Source: Rhizobium sp. RU20A (lineage in GTDB: Bacteria; Pseudomonadota; Alphaproteobacteria; Rhizobiales; Rhizobiaceae). Taken from it: a stretch of 64,000 bases of DNA. A program made the position numbers and the translations under genes. Shown here in pieces: positions 34,161-43,685 of this stretch. The notes under the pieces were generated by a model, which saw nothing but the letters and a program-made list of their open reading frames with translations, made no database searches and was not told the DNA's origin. The stretch's first letter is position 1. Each line of letters starts with the position of its first letter. The DNA lies in the NCBI RefSeq assembly GCF_900155885.1, contig NZ_FTMB01000015.1:16864-80863 (forward strand). The letters run 5' to 3'.

Positions 34161-34471
34161 GTCGGCTCACGTCACATGCCGCTGAGACGCAAGCAGAGCA
34201 GCGGACCTTACGATCCCTCCTCAAGCGTTCCGACTATGCGACTTCTGATCTTGAAGCCCTGGTGGGGCCCGAAGGCGCACGTGAGCAACGGATAATCGCA
34301 CAGATCAACGACGGCATGATCATGGCCGATGGCTACCCCGCTTCCAAGCGACAGATGGTTCTTGCAGAGCGCGCTGCGCTTTCTCGCTGGGAAGATGAGG
34401 GCGGCAGTTCCTCCACCTCCGGAACCGCTCAAAAGCAGGTGCTGGAGGGTGGCGACGATGGCGAAGGGTAA
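34154..34471 (+). CDS. Hypothetical protein
   Basis: 105 residues, helical and charged (HAAETQAEQRTLRSLLKRSDYATSDLEALVGPEGAREQRIIA). No recognised domain. It overlaps both the tiny upstream frame and, by 14 bp, the next gene, so it is probably read by coupling. Low-complexity Ser/Gly tail. Confidence 0.5.
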   Translation: MVGRLTSHAAETQAEQRTLRSLLKRSDYATSDLEALVGPEGAREQRIIAQINDGMIMADGYPASKRQMVLAERAALSRWEDEGGSSSTSGTAQKQVLEGGDDGEG

Positions 34472-34628
34472 TGACATCGTGGTTCTGGCCGATGTCAGGT
34501 CGAGACGAACTGCAGCTCGACCGATGCACACGGCAATGGTCGAGATCAAACCGATAGGTCCGCGCAAGACGTGCAAGGTCCTCATGTTCTCGGGCCGGAC
34601 CAGGATGACTTCGGCAATCAAGCCGTAA
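34458..34628 (+). CDS. Small basic hypothetical protein
   Basis: 56 residues (MAKGNDIVVLADVRSRRTAARP start), predicted basic and partly beta. GGAGG lies eight bases upstream of ATG 34458, inside the previous gene. Unknown function. Confidence 0.45.
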   Translation: MAKGNDIVVLADVRSRRTAARPMHTAMVEIKPIGPRKTCKVLMFSGRTRMTSAIKP

Positions 34629-34689
34629 CACTCATCGGCTCTTGTGATGCCCCAAAATCGCAAGGTCACCAAAGGGATTGGAACATCAG

Positions 34690-34953
34690 ATGTTCACGCG
34701 AACGAAAAAGAGAACCGTACAATTCAAGGCACCCTTCACGCTCACGGGGCTTCAGGGCGTGTACCCGGCGGGTCAGTACGATGTCTTGGACGACGAGGAG
34801 CAGATCACCGGGATCTCATGGCTCGCCTATCGGCGCGTCTCCACCATGATCGAAGTGGCCTCAGGCAACAAGAAGAGCTTGGTTGAAATAGATCCATCGG
34901 AACTCGATGCCGCCCTGGAAAAAGACAAGCTGCTCGCAGTGCAGGGACTGTGA
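34690..34953 (+). CDS. Conserved small hypothetical protein
   Basis: 87 residues, beginning MFTRTKKRTVQFKAPFTL and containing GVYPAGQYDVLDDEEQITG; a beta-rich fold is likely. I recognise the pattern as recurrent in rhizobial genomes without an assigned role. The alternative Met at 34678 is less likely. Confidence 0.65.
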   Translation: MFTRTKKRTVQFKAPFTLTGLQGVYPAGQYDVLDDEEQITGISWLAYRRVSTMIEVASGNKKSLVEIDPSELDAALEKDKLLAVQGL

Positions 34954-35028
34954 TTGGGAAGCGATCATCGACCCGTCAGTCCTGCAGTCCCGCCCATGTC
35001 GAGCGAACCCTCAAAAAGGAGAAACAGC

Positions 35029-35232
35029 ATGCCTTCTCATCGCTTTACCATCGGCCAGATGGTCCGCCTCGTCACGACCAAGGGGCTGTCTCCTGCCGCC
35101 GCAGTCACCTACACCGTCGAGGCCCCAATGCCCGCCTATCAGAACAGCCCGCAATACCGGCTGTGGAATACTGAACTTCAACAGGGACGAGTTGCCCTGG
35201 AACGGGAACTTGAAGCGGTACAACCCCGATGA
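35029..35232 (+). CDS. Conserved small hypothetical protein
   Basis: 67 residues (MPSHRFTIGQMVRLVTTKG, then PAYQNSPQYRLWNTELQQGRVALERELE). A strong AAAAGGAGAAACAGC spacing favours ATG 35029. The pattern (IGQ-V ... QYR ... E-R-V-E) recurs among alphaproteobacterial small proteins; the function is unknown. Confidence 0.65.
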   Translation: MPSHRFTIGQMVRLVTTKGLSPAAAVTYTVEAPMPAYQNSPQYRLWNTELQQGRVALERELEAVQPR

Positions 35233-35294
35233 ACTCTGATGCCCTGACCGTTTGCGGCAACCAGCTTGCCATTGTGCCTTGAAGGGGAACGTCC

Positions 35295-37574
35295 ATGCCC
35301 AAGCCAGCGCGTATCGCCTTCATCGGCAACTCTCCCCCGCGTCAGTGTGGCATTGCCACATTTACGATTGATCTGTCGCACGCCATGACCGAAAGCGCCG
35401 CCGGTGTCAGTGCCAGCATCATCGCCATCACGGACGAGCAGCAGAGTTACGCCTATCCGCCCGACGTGATCTTCGAGATCCGGGAGCCCGAACCTGAAGA
35501 TTATGTGACCGCAGCGAGGATCCTGAACGAAGGACGTTTCGACGCTGTTTCCCTTCAGCACGAATTCGGTATCTTTGGTGGGCCTGACGGTGAGTTTATC
35601 CTGACACTCCTGTCGCATCTGCGGGTGCCAGTCGTCACAACCTGCCATACGATCCTTGCTGATCCGACACCTTCGCAGCACCGCGTGCTGAAAAAGGTCG
35701 CCGCGTACTCAAATCGTATTGTCGTTATGGCGGAGCGCGGACGTCTCTTGCTCACGGAGGTCTATGGGGTTGCGCCAGAGAAGATAGACGTCATCGCACA
35801 CGGCATTCCCGATCGCCCCTTTCATGACCCGGAATTGGCCAAAGTCGAACGAGGCTACGCGGGACGACCGATCATCCTGACATTTGGCCTGCTCTCTCCG
35901 AACAAGGGGATCGAGGTGGTGATTGATGCCATGCCCGCGATCCTGGAGCAGACCCCTCGCGCGCTCTACATCGTGCTTGGGGCCACCCATCCGACATTGC
36001 TACGCAAGCAGGGCGACACCTATCGAGACAGCCTGCGGCATCGCGCGGAAAAGCTCGGGGTCGACCACGCCGTGCAATTCCTCAACCAATTTGTAGACCT
36101 GCCAACACTGCTCGACTTTATCGCCATGTGCGACGTTTACGTGACGCCTTATCTCGACGAAGCGCAGATGACGTCTGGAACGCTTGCCTACAGCTTCGGC
36201 ATGGGCAGCGCAGTCGTATCGACCCCCTACTGGCACGCCCTGGAACTTCTGACCGATGCACGCGGCGTTCTCGTTCCATTTGGCGACGCATCGACGACTG
36301 GCAAGGCGATAGCCGCCCTCCTCGGAGACGATGAGCGTCGTATGGCCATGCGCCACCTCGCCTACGATGCGGGACGTTCGATGATCTGGTCCCATGTGGC
36401 CACACTCTATCTCGAGAGCATGGCAAAGGCGCGCGAATCCTTTCGGCCGAAGCTCGTCAGTGACCTCGTCTCCTTGCGGATCAAGCGGCCGGCGCAGCGA
36501 GCGGCGTTGAAACTCGGTCATTTCCACGCCATGTGTGACGATACCGGCATTATTCAACATGCCGTCTTTTCTGTGCCAGACAGGTCTCACGGTTACTGCG
36601 TGGACGACAATGCGCGGGCGCTGCTTCTATCGTCTCTGCTGTCGAAAGCTGCTGAGATTGGAATTCCCGATCGGATGACAGTGTCATTCGCAGCCTTTGT
36701 CGAACATGCGTGGAATCCGGATACGGGCCGTTTTCGCAACTTCATGAGCTTTGACCGCCGCTGGCTTGAGGACGAGGGATCCGAAGACAGCCACGGGAGG
36801 ACGCTCTGGGCCTTGGGCTGCTGTGCGCTCAACGACACCAATGCGCCTCGTCGCCGCTGGGCGAGTACGCTCTTTGCGAAGGCCATGTCCGTCACGATCG
36901 ATTTTCGCTCTCCCCGAGCCTGGGCTTTCACGCTCCTTGGATTGAACGACTACTGCACGGCCAATCCCCACGATCCCCACGCACGTATGCTGCGTGTTCG
37001 GCACGCCGAAAATCTGATGGATCTGGAACGGCGTGTGTCGAAGAATGGACGCCGCTGGTTCGAGGAGGGACTGTCCTACGAAAACGCGCGACTGAGCCAG
37101 GCTTTGATTGTCACGGGCCTGTCGACCAAGGTGTCAGCCTATCTCGAAACGGGTTTGGCGACCCTGCAATGGTTGATGGGTCAGCAGACTGCAGAAGCTG
37201 GTCATTTTCGGGCCATAGGCACGGACGGCTTCTTCGAAATCGGTGAACCACCGAAGCCATTTGATCAGCAGCCCGTGGAGGCAACGGCAACGATATCGGC
37301 ATGTCTTGCCGCGTACGAAGCCACCTCCGACAAGCACTGGATCGAGGTTGCCAACAGAACCTTCAATTGGTTCACGGGCAGCAACGATCATGGGATCTCG
37401 CTTGTCGATCCGGAAACGGGGAGTTGCCGCGACGGCCTGCATGCAGACCGCCCCAATGAAAATCGCGGCGCTGAATCCGTACTTTGTTACCTGATCTCCT
37501 CAATCGAGATCGGGAGAGTTAATCAGGCACACGCGCCTGTGCCTCCCAAGGTCGTGTTCCGGCAACTCTCATGA
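35295..37574 (+). CDS. GT4 glycosyltransferase fused to an alpha/alpha-toroid domain
   Basis: 759 residues. The first ~390 form a GT-B glycosyltransferase of family 4 (ARIAFIGNSPPRQCGIATFT at the start; ILTFGLLSPNKGIEVVIDAMP; DEAQMTSGTLAYSFGMGSAVVSTPYWHA nucleotide-sugar motif). The remaining ~360 (from HFHAMCDDTGIIQHAVF, with VDDNARALLLSSLL) resemble an alpha/alpha-barrel hydrolase or epimerase domain. It probably transfers a sugar, perhaps mannose given the GH130 gene that overlaps its stop. Product unknown. Confidence 0.85.
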   Translation: MPKPARIAFIGNSPPRQCGIATFTIDLSHAMTESAAGVSASIIAITDEQQSYAYPPDVIFEIREPEPEDYVTAARILNEGRFDAVSLQHEFGIFGGPDGEFILTLLSHLRVPVVTTCHTILADPTPSQHRVLKKVAAYSNRIVVMAERGRLLLTEVYGVAPEKIDVIAHGIPDRPFHDPELAKVERGYAGRPIILTFGLLSPNKGIEVVIDAMPAILEQTPRALYIVLGATHPTLLRKQGDTYRDSLRHRAEKLGVDHAVQFLNQFVDLPTLLDFIAMCDVYVTPYLDEAQMTSGTLAYSFGMGSAVVSTPYWHALELLTDARGVLVPFGDASTTGKAIAALLGDDERRMAMRHLAYDAGRSMIWSHVATLYLESMAKARESFRPKLVSDLVSLRIKRPAQRAALKLGHFHAMCDDTGIIQHAVFSVPDRSHGYCVDDNARALLLSSLLSKAAEIGIPDRMTVSFAAFVEHAWNPDTGRFRNFMSFDRRWLEDEGSEDSHGRTLWALGCCALNDTNAPRRRWASTLFAKAMSVTIDFRSPRAWAFTLLGLNDYCTANPHDPHARMLRVRHAENLMDLERRVSKNGRRWFEEGLSYENARLSQALIVTGLSTKVSAYLETGLATLQWLMGQQTAEAGHFRAIGTDGFFEIGEPPKPFDQQPVEATATISACLAAYEATSDKHWIEVANRTFNWFTGSNDHGISLVDPETGSCRDGLHADRPNENRGAESVLCYLISSIEIGRVNQAHAPVPPKVVFRQLS

Positions 37575-38926
37575 GCCGGATCACCCCTCATCCAGACAGA
37601 ACAGGTTCCCTTTTGCCCCAAGACAGCCTTCTGAACCGGCAGGCTCTGTATCTCCGGCCGGACCCGACACGCGTGATCGTGCGCCCATTCAAGCCATCAA
37701 CCGAGCCGCGCCACCTCAATCCACGTGACAAGAGCAGGGCGAATGAGATCGTCGATCGCGTGCTGTCGCTGGATCCGGTCGCCACGGCCCAGCAGTTGCG
37801 CGATATCCTCGCCAATTTCGACGGACGACACCGCAACCTGTTGCGCCAGTTCGAGCTGCGGGCGGATGCGATGGAAGACGCATTCCATCATCACCAGCAG
37901 TTCAGCCAGCAACAGAGGCAGTTGGTCGGGGCCTATTTCATGAACGAGTATTCGTTCGAATCCGCCGCCCTATTCAATCCCAGCATCGTTGCGCATCCAG
38001 ATCAGTCTGGTATCGTTGAGGGCAGCAGGCGGGTGATCCTAAGTCTGAGGGCGGTCGGAGAGGGCCACATCTCCTCGCTAACCTTCCGCTCGGGTGTGCT
38101 TGATCCGAATGGTGCTTTGGCCATCGATCCTCCGACACGGTTGGCTGGGCTGCCGGACATTCATGCCCATGATGGATTAGCGCCCGCCGGATGTATCGGG
38201 CTCAGCTTCAACCGTGACAGCGACCTCAGCGAGCGCGTGGTCTTCCCGGTCACCGAGGCCCAATCCAACGGCATTGAGGATGCCCGTTTCGTGGCTTTTG
38301 AAGACGATGGTCAGACGATCTATTTTGCCACCTATACGGCTTATAGCGGCTCTTCAATCCGCTCGGAACTCCTTGAGACGAAAGACTTTGCGACCTTTAC
38401 CCTGACCCCTTTGCGAGGCCCTGCTGCCCGCAACAAAGGCATGGCGCTCTTTCCTCGGCGGATCAACGGTCGCTACGCGATGATTGCCCGGCAAGACAGC
38501 GAAAACCTCTTCCTCCTCTATTCCGACGATCTTCACTATTGGGAGGAGGGCCAGATGCTGATGAAGCCGGAATTTGCCTGGCAGTTCGTACAAATCGGAA
38601 ACTGCGGCTCGCCAGTCGAAATCGATGAGGGCTGGCTCCTGTTCACCCACGGGGTGGGGCCGATGCGACGCTACGCGATCGGGGTGACCTTGCTCGACAA
38701 GCAGGACCCCAGCATCATTCTCTCGCGGACGGTCGACCCCTTGCTGCAGCCGGACCCGACGGAGCGGGAAGGCTATGTGCCGAATGTTGTCTATTCCTGC
38801 GGAGCCATGCGACACGGCGACCTGATCGCCCTGCCTTATGCTGTGTCGGACACCTATTCCAACTTCACGACGATCAAGATCCGGGAGCTTCTGGAAACGA
38901 TGCGTCCCATCGGGGCGAGTTCATGA
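37571..38926 (+). CDS. GH130-like glycosidase/phosphorylase
   Basis: 451 residues with the five-bladed propeller pattern of GH130 (IEDARFVAFEDDGQTIYFATYTAYSG; NKGMALFPRRINGRYAMIARQD; GSPVEIDEGWLLFTHGVG). Family members phosphorolyse or hydrolyse beta-mannosides. The ATG overlaps the upstream stop by four bases. With the GT4 and AGE genes it forms a carbohydrate cluster that could build and recycle a mannose-containing oligosaccharide. Confidence 0.85.
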   Translation: MSRITPHPDRTGSLLPQDSLLNRQALYLRPDPTRVIVRPFKPSTEPRHLNPRDKSRANEIVDRVLSLDPVATAQQLRDILANFDGRHRNLLRQFELRADAMEDAFHHHQQFSQQQRQLVGAYFMNEYSFESAALFNPSIVAHPDQSGIVEGSRRVILSLRAVGEGHISSLTFRSGVLDPNGALAIDPPTRLAGLPDIHAHDGLAPAGCIGLSFNRDSDLSERVVFPVTEAQSNGIEDARFVAFEDDGQTIYFATYTAYSGSSIRSELLETKDFATFTLTPLRGPAARNKGMALFPRRINGRYAMIARQDSENLFLLYSDDLHYWEEGQMLMKPEFAWQFVQIGNCGSPVEIDEGWLLFTHGVGPMRRYAIGVTLLDKQDPSIILSRTVDPLLQPDPTEREGYVPNVVYSCGAMRHGDLIALPYAVSDTYSNFTTIKIRELLETMRPIGASS

Positions 38927-38966
38927 TGACGAACCGTACCGGAAGGCGACCACGAGGACTTCCGTT

Positions 38967-40130
38967 GTGAGCCTGTCGCTTCTCAAATCACATTTCCTTC
39001 AGGTGATTTTGCCGACTTGGGCCGTCGTGGGCTATGACGAGCGCTGCGGTCAGTTTGTCGAGCATCTGGAACTCGATGGATCAGCCCAGGCATCCGGAGA
39101 GGTTAGGACGAGAACGGTGGCACGGCAGATCTACGTGCATGCGCATGCGGCCCATCTCGGTGTTGCACCGCCCGCTTCTCTTCAAATGGCTGAGGCGGCC
39201 TTTGCCAATCTGCACCGCGTCGCCTGGATTGGCGGTAGGCGTGGCGGTTACGCTCGAGCCTTCAACCGCCATACCGAAATCATCACCGACCCCATCCGCG
39301 ACCTCTATGACAGTTCCTGCATCCTGCTTGCCCTCTCATGGCTGCTGACGGCCACCGGCAAGGACATGTACCGTCATCATCTCGATCAGGCCTTCATCGC
39401 GATTGACCGGACATTGCAGGATCCTTTCGGCGGGTGGGCCGAAGACAGCGACGGAAGCCTGCCGCGCAGGCAGAACCCGCACATGCACTACCTCGAAGCG
39501 GCTCTGGCCCTATGCGAAAACAATCGGACATCTGATTACATGAGGGTGGAAGCTCAGGCCTTCGCACTCTTGCGCTCGCATTTCCTGGTTGGACAAAAAG
39601 CGCCGCTTCACGAGTTCTTCGGGCCGCAATGGGAACTCGCGTCCCAATACGGATCGGATCGGCTGGAACCGGGTCACATGTGCGAATGGGTGTGGCTGAC
39701 GACACGCCATGACAGTCTGGCCGGCAGCGACCACGCCAAGATCTGCCTCGACCTCTTCTCGACCGCTCTGGCGATCGGGCGTATTGAGGGTTCACCCTTC
39801 CTGGTCGATGCCGTTTCGGCGGTCAGGCCCATCCTGCCTTCGCGAAGGCTCTGGCCTCAGGTGGAGATGCTGAAGGCGCTCTTGTCACTCTACGAGCGTT
39901 CCGGTTTTCAAGGATATCTTGTCGAGGCAGACGACCTGGCTGCTGCCATTCTGGGCGCTTACATGACCGGAGCGCCTCCCGGTTGCTGGCATGATCGCCT
40001 GGACACGAATGACATGCCGATTTCCGAGACCATCCCCGCAAGCTCGCTCTATCACCTCTGGACTGCCGTTGCGGATCTGGTCGCAGATAGCCGGCACGCC
40101 CGCTCCTGTCTGCAAGTCACGTATCCATGA
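38967..40130 (+). CDS. AGE-family epimerase/isomerase-like protein
   Basis: 387 residues of the N-acylglucosamine 2-epimerase (alpha/alpha)6 barrel: YVHAHAAHLG, FNRHTEIITDPIRDLYDSSCILLALSWL, PHMHYLEAALAL and EPGHMCEWVWLTTRH contain the conserved Arg/His/Glu positions. Likely mannose or cellobiose isomerase/epimerase. GTG 38967 is chosen: GAGGA lies eight bases upstream and homology begins there; the longer frame from 38838 runs back through GH130. Confidence 0.85.
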   Translation: MSLSLLKSHFLQVILPTWAVVGYDERCGQFVEHLELDGSAQASGEVRTRTVARQIYVHAHAAHLGVAPPASLQMAEAAFANLHRVAWIGGRRGGYARAFNRHTEIITDPIRDLYDSSCILLALSWLLTATGKDMYRHHLDQAFIAIDRTLQDPFGGWAEDSDGSLPRRQNPHMHYLEAALALCENNRTSDYMRVEAQAFALLRSHFLVGQKAPLHEFFGPQWELASQYGSDRLEPGHMCEWVWLTTRHDSLAGSDHAKICLDLFSTALAIGRIEGSPFLVDAVSAVRPILPSRRLWPQVEMLKALLSLYERSGFQGYLVEADDLAAAILGAYMTGAPPGCWHDRLDTNDMPISETIPASSLYHLWTAVADLVADSRHARSCLQVTYP

Positions 40131-40707
40131 CGACTGGGACAAAGGGAAACAGTCTGTCCTGATTTCAAGCTTCGAGGCTAAAAGCGGACGATAGGTTTGC
40201 TGCCCCATGGTAGACTTTAACTGCTTCGAGGTTGGAGGCTGGGATGGTGAAGGGTTTCGGCGTACGAAAGCCTCTCATGCAGGAACCCGCGGTCGGCATT
40301 CTCTGAGCTATGGGGTTTTCTGGATTGTCGCGTCCAGCGGGTGGCCAATCGCAGCAACAGTTGCCGACTCCGGCATTTCGAGGGTGGCGCTTGCAGGTAT
40401 AGTTCTCCGGGTTTTCGAAGTGAATGAGCGTACGTTTGCCGCGCTGAAGGCCGTCGCATCAAGACTTCACCTCACCGATTGCATCATGGCCTTTCGCGAA
40501 GGGGTCGGGCAAAATCCATCTGTCAGGCCCCTATGCGCTCTCGCGCCAAAGCTCACGGGACTGCGAGGTCCAACAGCTCACGTGCTTTCCATCACCACTA
40601 ACGTCGCGGGTACATGGTCGCAATTCACGCCAGCCAAGCTGCTACAGCGTGATGGGTAGTCAGTCATGCCCGGATGAACTCATACTACAGTGGCAACTTG
40701 TCAACCC
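40131..40707. other. Intergenic stretch before the arc operon, no supported gene
   Basis: About 580 bp. A frame at 40207-40659 (150 codons) and one on the minus strand at 40217-40462 exist but have no ribosome site of note and no recognisable family. It may be a decayed gene. The regulatory part of the arc promoter begins at the FNR box at 40708. Confidence 0.5.
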
Positions 40708-40721
40708 TTGATCTGCATCAA
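40708..40721 (+). promoter_or_regulatory. FNR/ANR/FixK box of the arc operon
   Basis: TTGATCTGCATCAA, a perfect TTGAT-N4-ATCAA dyad. A class II promoter would start near 40756, with a TAGTCT hexamer at the -10 position (40744-40749). The leader to the arcD ATG (40878) is about 120 nt. arc operons of Pseudomonas are controlled by ANR in the same way. Confidence 0.82.
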
Positions 40722-40877
40722 AGTGCGAACCACGCAACAGGTGTAGTCTTATATCATGGGGGAAGCCCATGCCGTCACTTATGACGTGCCCAAAGCCTAC
40801 GATACTTCGTGAGGTTCGTTCCGTAGCCGGAACCCAGCTCGATATCTGCACTGTCTGTTCAGAGAAGGAATACGAGC

Positions 40878-42347
40878 ATGAGCATTCAAACCGTGGACGT
40901 CGTCCGCGCGCAAAGTCCTGTTGCTTCAGCTAAACTCGGCCTGCTGCCTTTGGTGGCACTCGTTGTCGGCTCCATGATCGGCGGCGGCGTCTTCAGCCTG
41001 CCTCAAAACATCGCCAAGGGCGCGTCCCCGGCCGCCGTCATTATCGGATGGCTGATCACAGGTGTCGGCATGTTGGCGCTGGCTTTCGTCTATCAGGGCC
41101 TTGCGACGAGAAAGCCGGCGCTTGATGCGGGTCCCTATGCCTATGCCCGAGCCGGTTTCGGTGATTTCGTTGGCTTCAACAGTGCCTGGGGTTACTGGCT
41201 GAGTGCCTGGATCGGCAACGTATCCTATGTCGTGCTAATCTTCGGGGCGTTGAGCTATTTCTATCCTGCCTTTGGGGCCGAGGGGAACTCTGTTCAGGCG
41301 ATCGTCGGTGCGTCGGTCCTGCTCTGGGCCACGCATGCGCTCATCCTGATGGGCATTCGGCAAGCTGCAATCATCAACGTGTTGACCACCATTGCTAAAC
41401 TGGCACCAATCCTTCTCTTCATCGTGCTCGTGACAGTGGCCTTTCGTCTGCCGACTTTCACAATTGATCTCTGGGGCACTGGGACCCCGGAACTCGGCAG
41501 TATTTTGACACAGGTTAAGAGCACAATGCTGGTGACCCTCTGGGTCTTCATCGGCATTGAAGGGGCGAGCGTCTATTCCGCTCGCGCAGAGAAACGAGCC
41601 GATATCGGTCGTGCGACGATCCTCGGGTTTGTCATCGCCCTTTGCGCCTATCTCGCGGTCTCGCTCCTCTCCTTCGGCATTCTGACCCAGCCGGAACTCG
41701 CCGATCTGCCTGCTGCCGCCTCCATGGCCAACGTTATCGAGCAGTTCGCGGGCCCCTGGGCCTCAGTTGTAGTGCGGATCGGCCTTGTTGTGTCCGTCGC
41801 CGGCGCTTTCTTGAGCTGGACCCTCTTTGCAGCGGAAATCCCCTATCGTGCAGCGAAGGAAGGGATCCTGCCCGAGGTCTTTGCCATCGAAAACGGGAAC
41901 GGTTCGCCATCCGGAGCACTCTGGATCACTAACCTGCTGGTTCAGGCATTTCTGGTCGTAACCTTCTTCGCGAATTCGACCTATCTGGCTCTCTTCTACA
42001 TCGCGTCGACGGCAATCCTGGTGCCTTACGTGCTTTCGGGCGCGTATGCCCTCAAGCTCGCCCTACGCGGTGAAGGATACGGCCTAGGGGAGCGACGCGG
42101 ACGCGACGTGTTCACGGGGGCTGTCGCCACAGTCTACGGCTGCTGGCTGATCTATGCGGCCGGTCCGCCATACCTCCTGATGTGCGCCATCCTCTATGTG
42201 CTGGGCATTCCCGTTTACTGGTGGGCAAAGGGCAAACATGCACGTGAAGCCTTCTCCGGCATGGAGGCTCTCCTTGCCGCTGGAATCATCCTCGCGGCTG
42301 CGGCTGCCGGATACTTGATGTGGGCGGGCGCAATCAGTGCTCTCTAG
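40878..42347 (+). CDS. arcD: Arginine:ornithine antiporter-like APC permease
   Basis: 489 residues, about 12-13 transmembrane helices, beginning with VALVVGSMIGGGVFSLPQNIA, the substrate-turn of the arginine/agmatine antiporter branch. TLWVFIGIEGASVYSARAEKR is characteristic of ArcD/LysP-like members. It imports arginine and exports ornithine for the deiminase pathway. First gene of arcDABC; ends 88 bp before arcA. Confidence 0.92.
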   Translation: MSIQTVDVVRAQSPVASAKLGLLPLVALVVGSMIGGGVFSLPQNIAKGASPAAVIIGWLITGVGMLALAFVYQGLATRKPALDAGPYAYARAGFGDFVGFNSAWGYWLSAWIGNVSYVVLIFGALSYFYPAFGAEGNSVQAIVGASVLLWATHALILMGIRQAAIINVLTTIAKLAPILLFIVLVTVAFRLPTFTIDLWGTGTPELGSILTQVKSTMLVTLWVFIGIEGASVYSARAEKRADIGRATILGFVIALCAYLAVSLLSFGILTQPELADLPAAASMANVIEQFAGPWASVVVRIGLVVSVAGAFLSWTLFAAEIPYRAAKEGILPEVFAIENGNGSPSGALWITNLLVQAFLVVTFFANSTYLALFYIASTAILVPYVLSGAYALKLALRGEGYGLGERRGRDVFTGAVATVYGCWLIYAAGPPYLLMCAILYVLGIPVYWWAKGKHAREAFSGMEALLAAGIILAAAAAGYLMWAGAISAL

Positions 42348-42435
42348 CGCGCTGTTCTGACGCAATTCCGTAGGCGAGACCGCCGACCACTGTCGCTGAA
42401 ATTGCTCCAATGGCCATTGGCCGAGGAAGACGGTT

Positions 42436-43668
42436 ATGAACAACTCCCTCCCGCTTGGCGTTCATTCCGAGACTGGCACCTTGCGCCAGGTATTGGTCTG
42501 TCGCCCCGGTCTCGCCCATCGGCGCCTCACGCCTTCCAACCGGGAGGAGTTACTGTTCGACGATGTCTTCTGGGTCAAGCAGGCGCAAAAAGATCATGAT
42601 GTCTTTGCAGGCTTAATGCGCGAGCAGGGGATCGAGGTCCTCGACGTCAACACCTTGCTGGCTGAAGCGCTCGATGTTCCTGAAGCCCGAGCCTTTGTGC
42701 TCGACCATCGGATCGTGCCTGATCAGGTGGGCACGGGAATGACGGCTGAAGTGTGCACCTGGATGGAAGAACTGTCTGGGTTGAGGTTGGCTGAGCTCCT
42801 TCTGGGTGGACTGGCGGTGGACGATCTTCCGTTCAAACCAGAGGGTCTGTTCGGCAGCTATCTAGGTCATCACGGCTTCATTTTGCCGCCGCTGCCGAAC
42901 GCCCTGTTCACCCGCGACAACTCCGCCTGGATCTATGGGGGCGTCGCGATCAATCCGATGTACTGGCCAGCCCGACGTCCGGAAACCCTTTTGACCACGG
43001 CTATCTACAGGTTCCACCCGAAGTTCGCCGGCAATGTTACGGTCCACTGGGGTGATCCGACTGAGGAGCACGGACTTGCAACGCTTGAGGGTGGCGATGT
43101 GATGCCGATTGGAAACCGTACGGTTCTTGTGGGCATGGGTGAGCGGTCTTCACCACAAGGGATTGGACAACTCGCCCAGGCGCTGTTTGCCAAAGAAGTT
43201 GTAGATCGCGTCCTTGCCTTTCGAATTCCGAAGTCGCGGGCGGCCATGCATCTGGACACTATCTTCACGCTCTGTGGTGGAGATGTCGTTACCACCTTCA
43301 AGGAGGTCGCCGATGAACTCGTCTGCTACGATATCCGACCTGGGGATGGCAACAAACCCTTGTCCTTTCGACAAGATCCCCGCCCGATTTTCGATATCGT
43401 GGCCGAGGTCCTCGGCTATCGGAACCTTCAGGTCGTCCCTACGGGTGGCACGACGGAAGAAGAGCGCGCCCGGGAGCAATGGAACGACGGCAACAATGTT
43501 CTGGCGCTCAGGCCTGGTGTCGTTGTCGGCTACGACCGTAATGACGACACCAATGCTGCGCTGAAAGCTGCGGGGATCGAGGTCCTTGCCATCCCTGGTG
43601 CAGAACTCGGTCGGGGACGTGGTGGCGGCCATTGCATGAGCTGCCCGACCATTCGTGATGCGATCTGA
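42436..43668 (+). CDS. arcA: Arginine deiminase
   Basis: 410 residues, normal length. It contains [28 protein letters not shown] and the C-terminal [10 protein letters not shown] with catalytic Cys400. It hydrolyses arginine to citrulline and ammonium in the cytoplasm, the first step of the pathway. GAGGAAGACGGTT precedes ATG. Confidence 0.96.
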   Translation: MNNSLPLGVHSETGTLRQVLVCRPGLAHRRLTPSNREELLFDDVFWVKQAQKDHDVFAGLMREQGIEVLDVNTLLAEALDVPEARAFVLDHRIVPDQVGTGMTAEVCTWMEELSGLRLAELLLGGLAVDDLPFKPEGLFGSYLGHHGFILPPLPNALFTRDNSAWIYGGVAINPMYWPARRPETLLTTAIYRFHPKFAGNVTVHWGDPTEEHGLATLEGGDVMPIGNRTVLVGMGERSSPQGIGQLAQALFAKEVVDRVLAFRIPKSRAAMHLDTIFTLCGGDVVTTFKEVADELVCYDIRPGDGNKPLSFRQDPRPIFDIVAEVLGYRNLQVVPTGGTTEEERAREQWNDGNNVLALRPGVVVGYDRNDDTNAALKAAGIEVLAIPGAELGRGRGGGHCMSCPTIRDAI

Positions 43669-43685
43669 TTTTAAGGAGCACGTTC

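Noticed and set aside
40207..40659. 150-codon frame before the arc operon
   Set aside because: No ribosome site or family match; composition not convincing. At best a decayed gene, so described only as intergenic.
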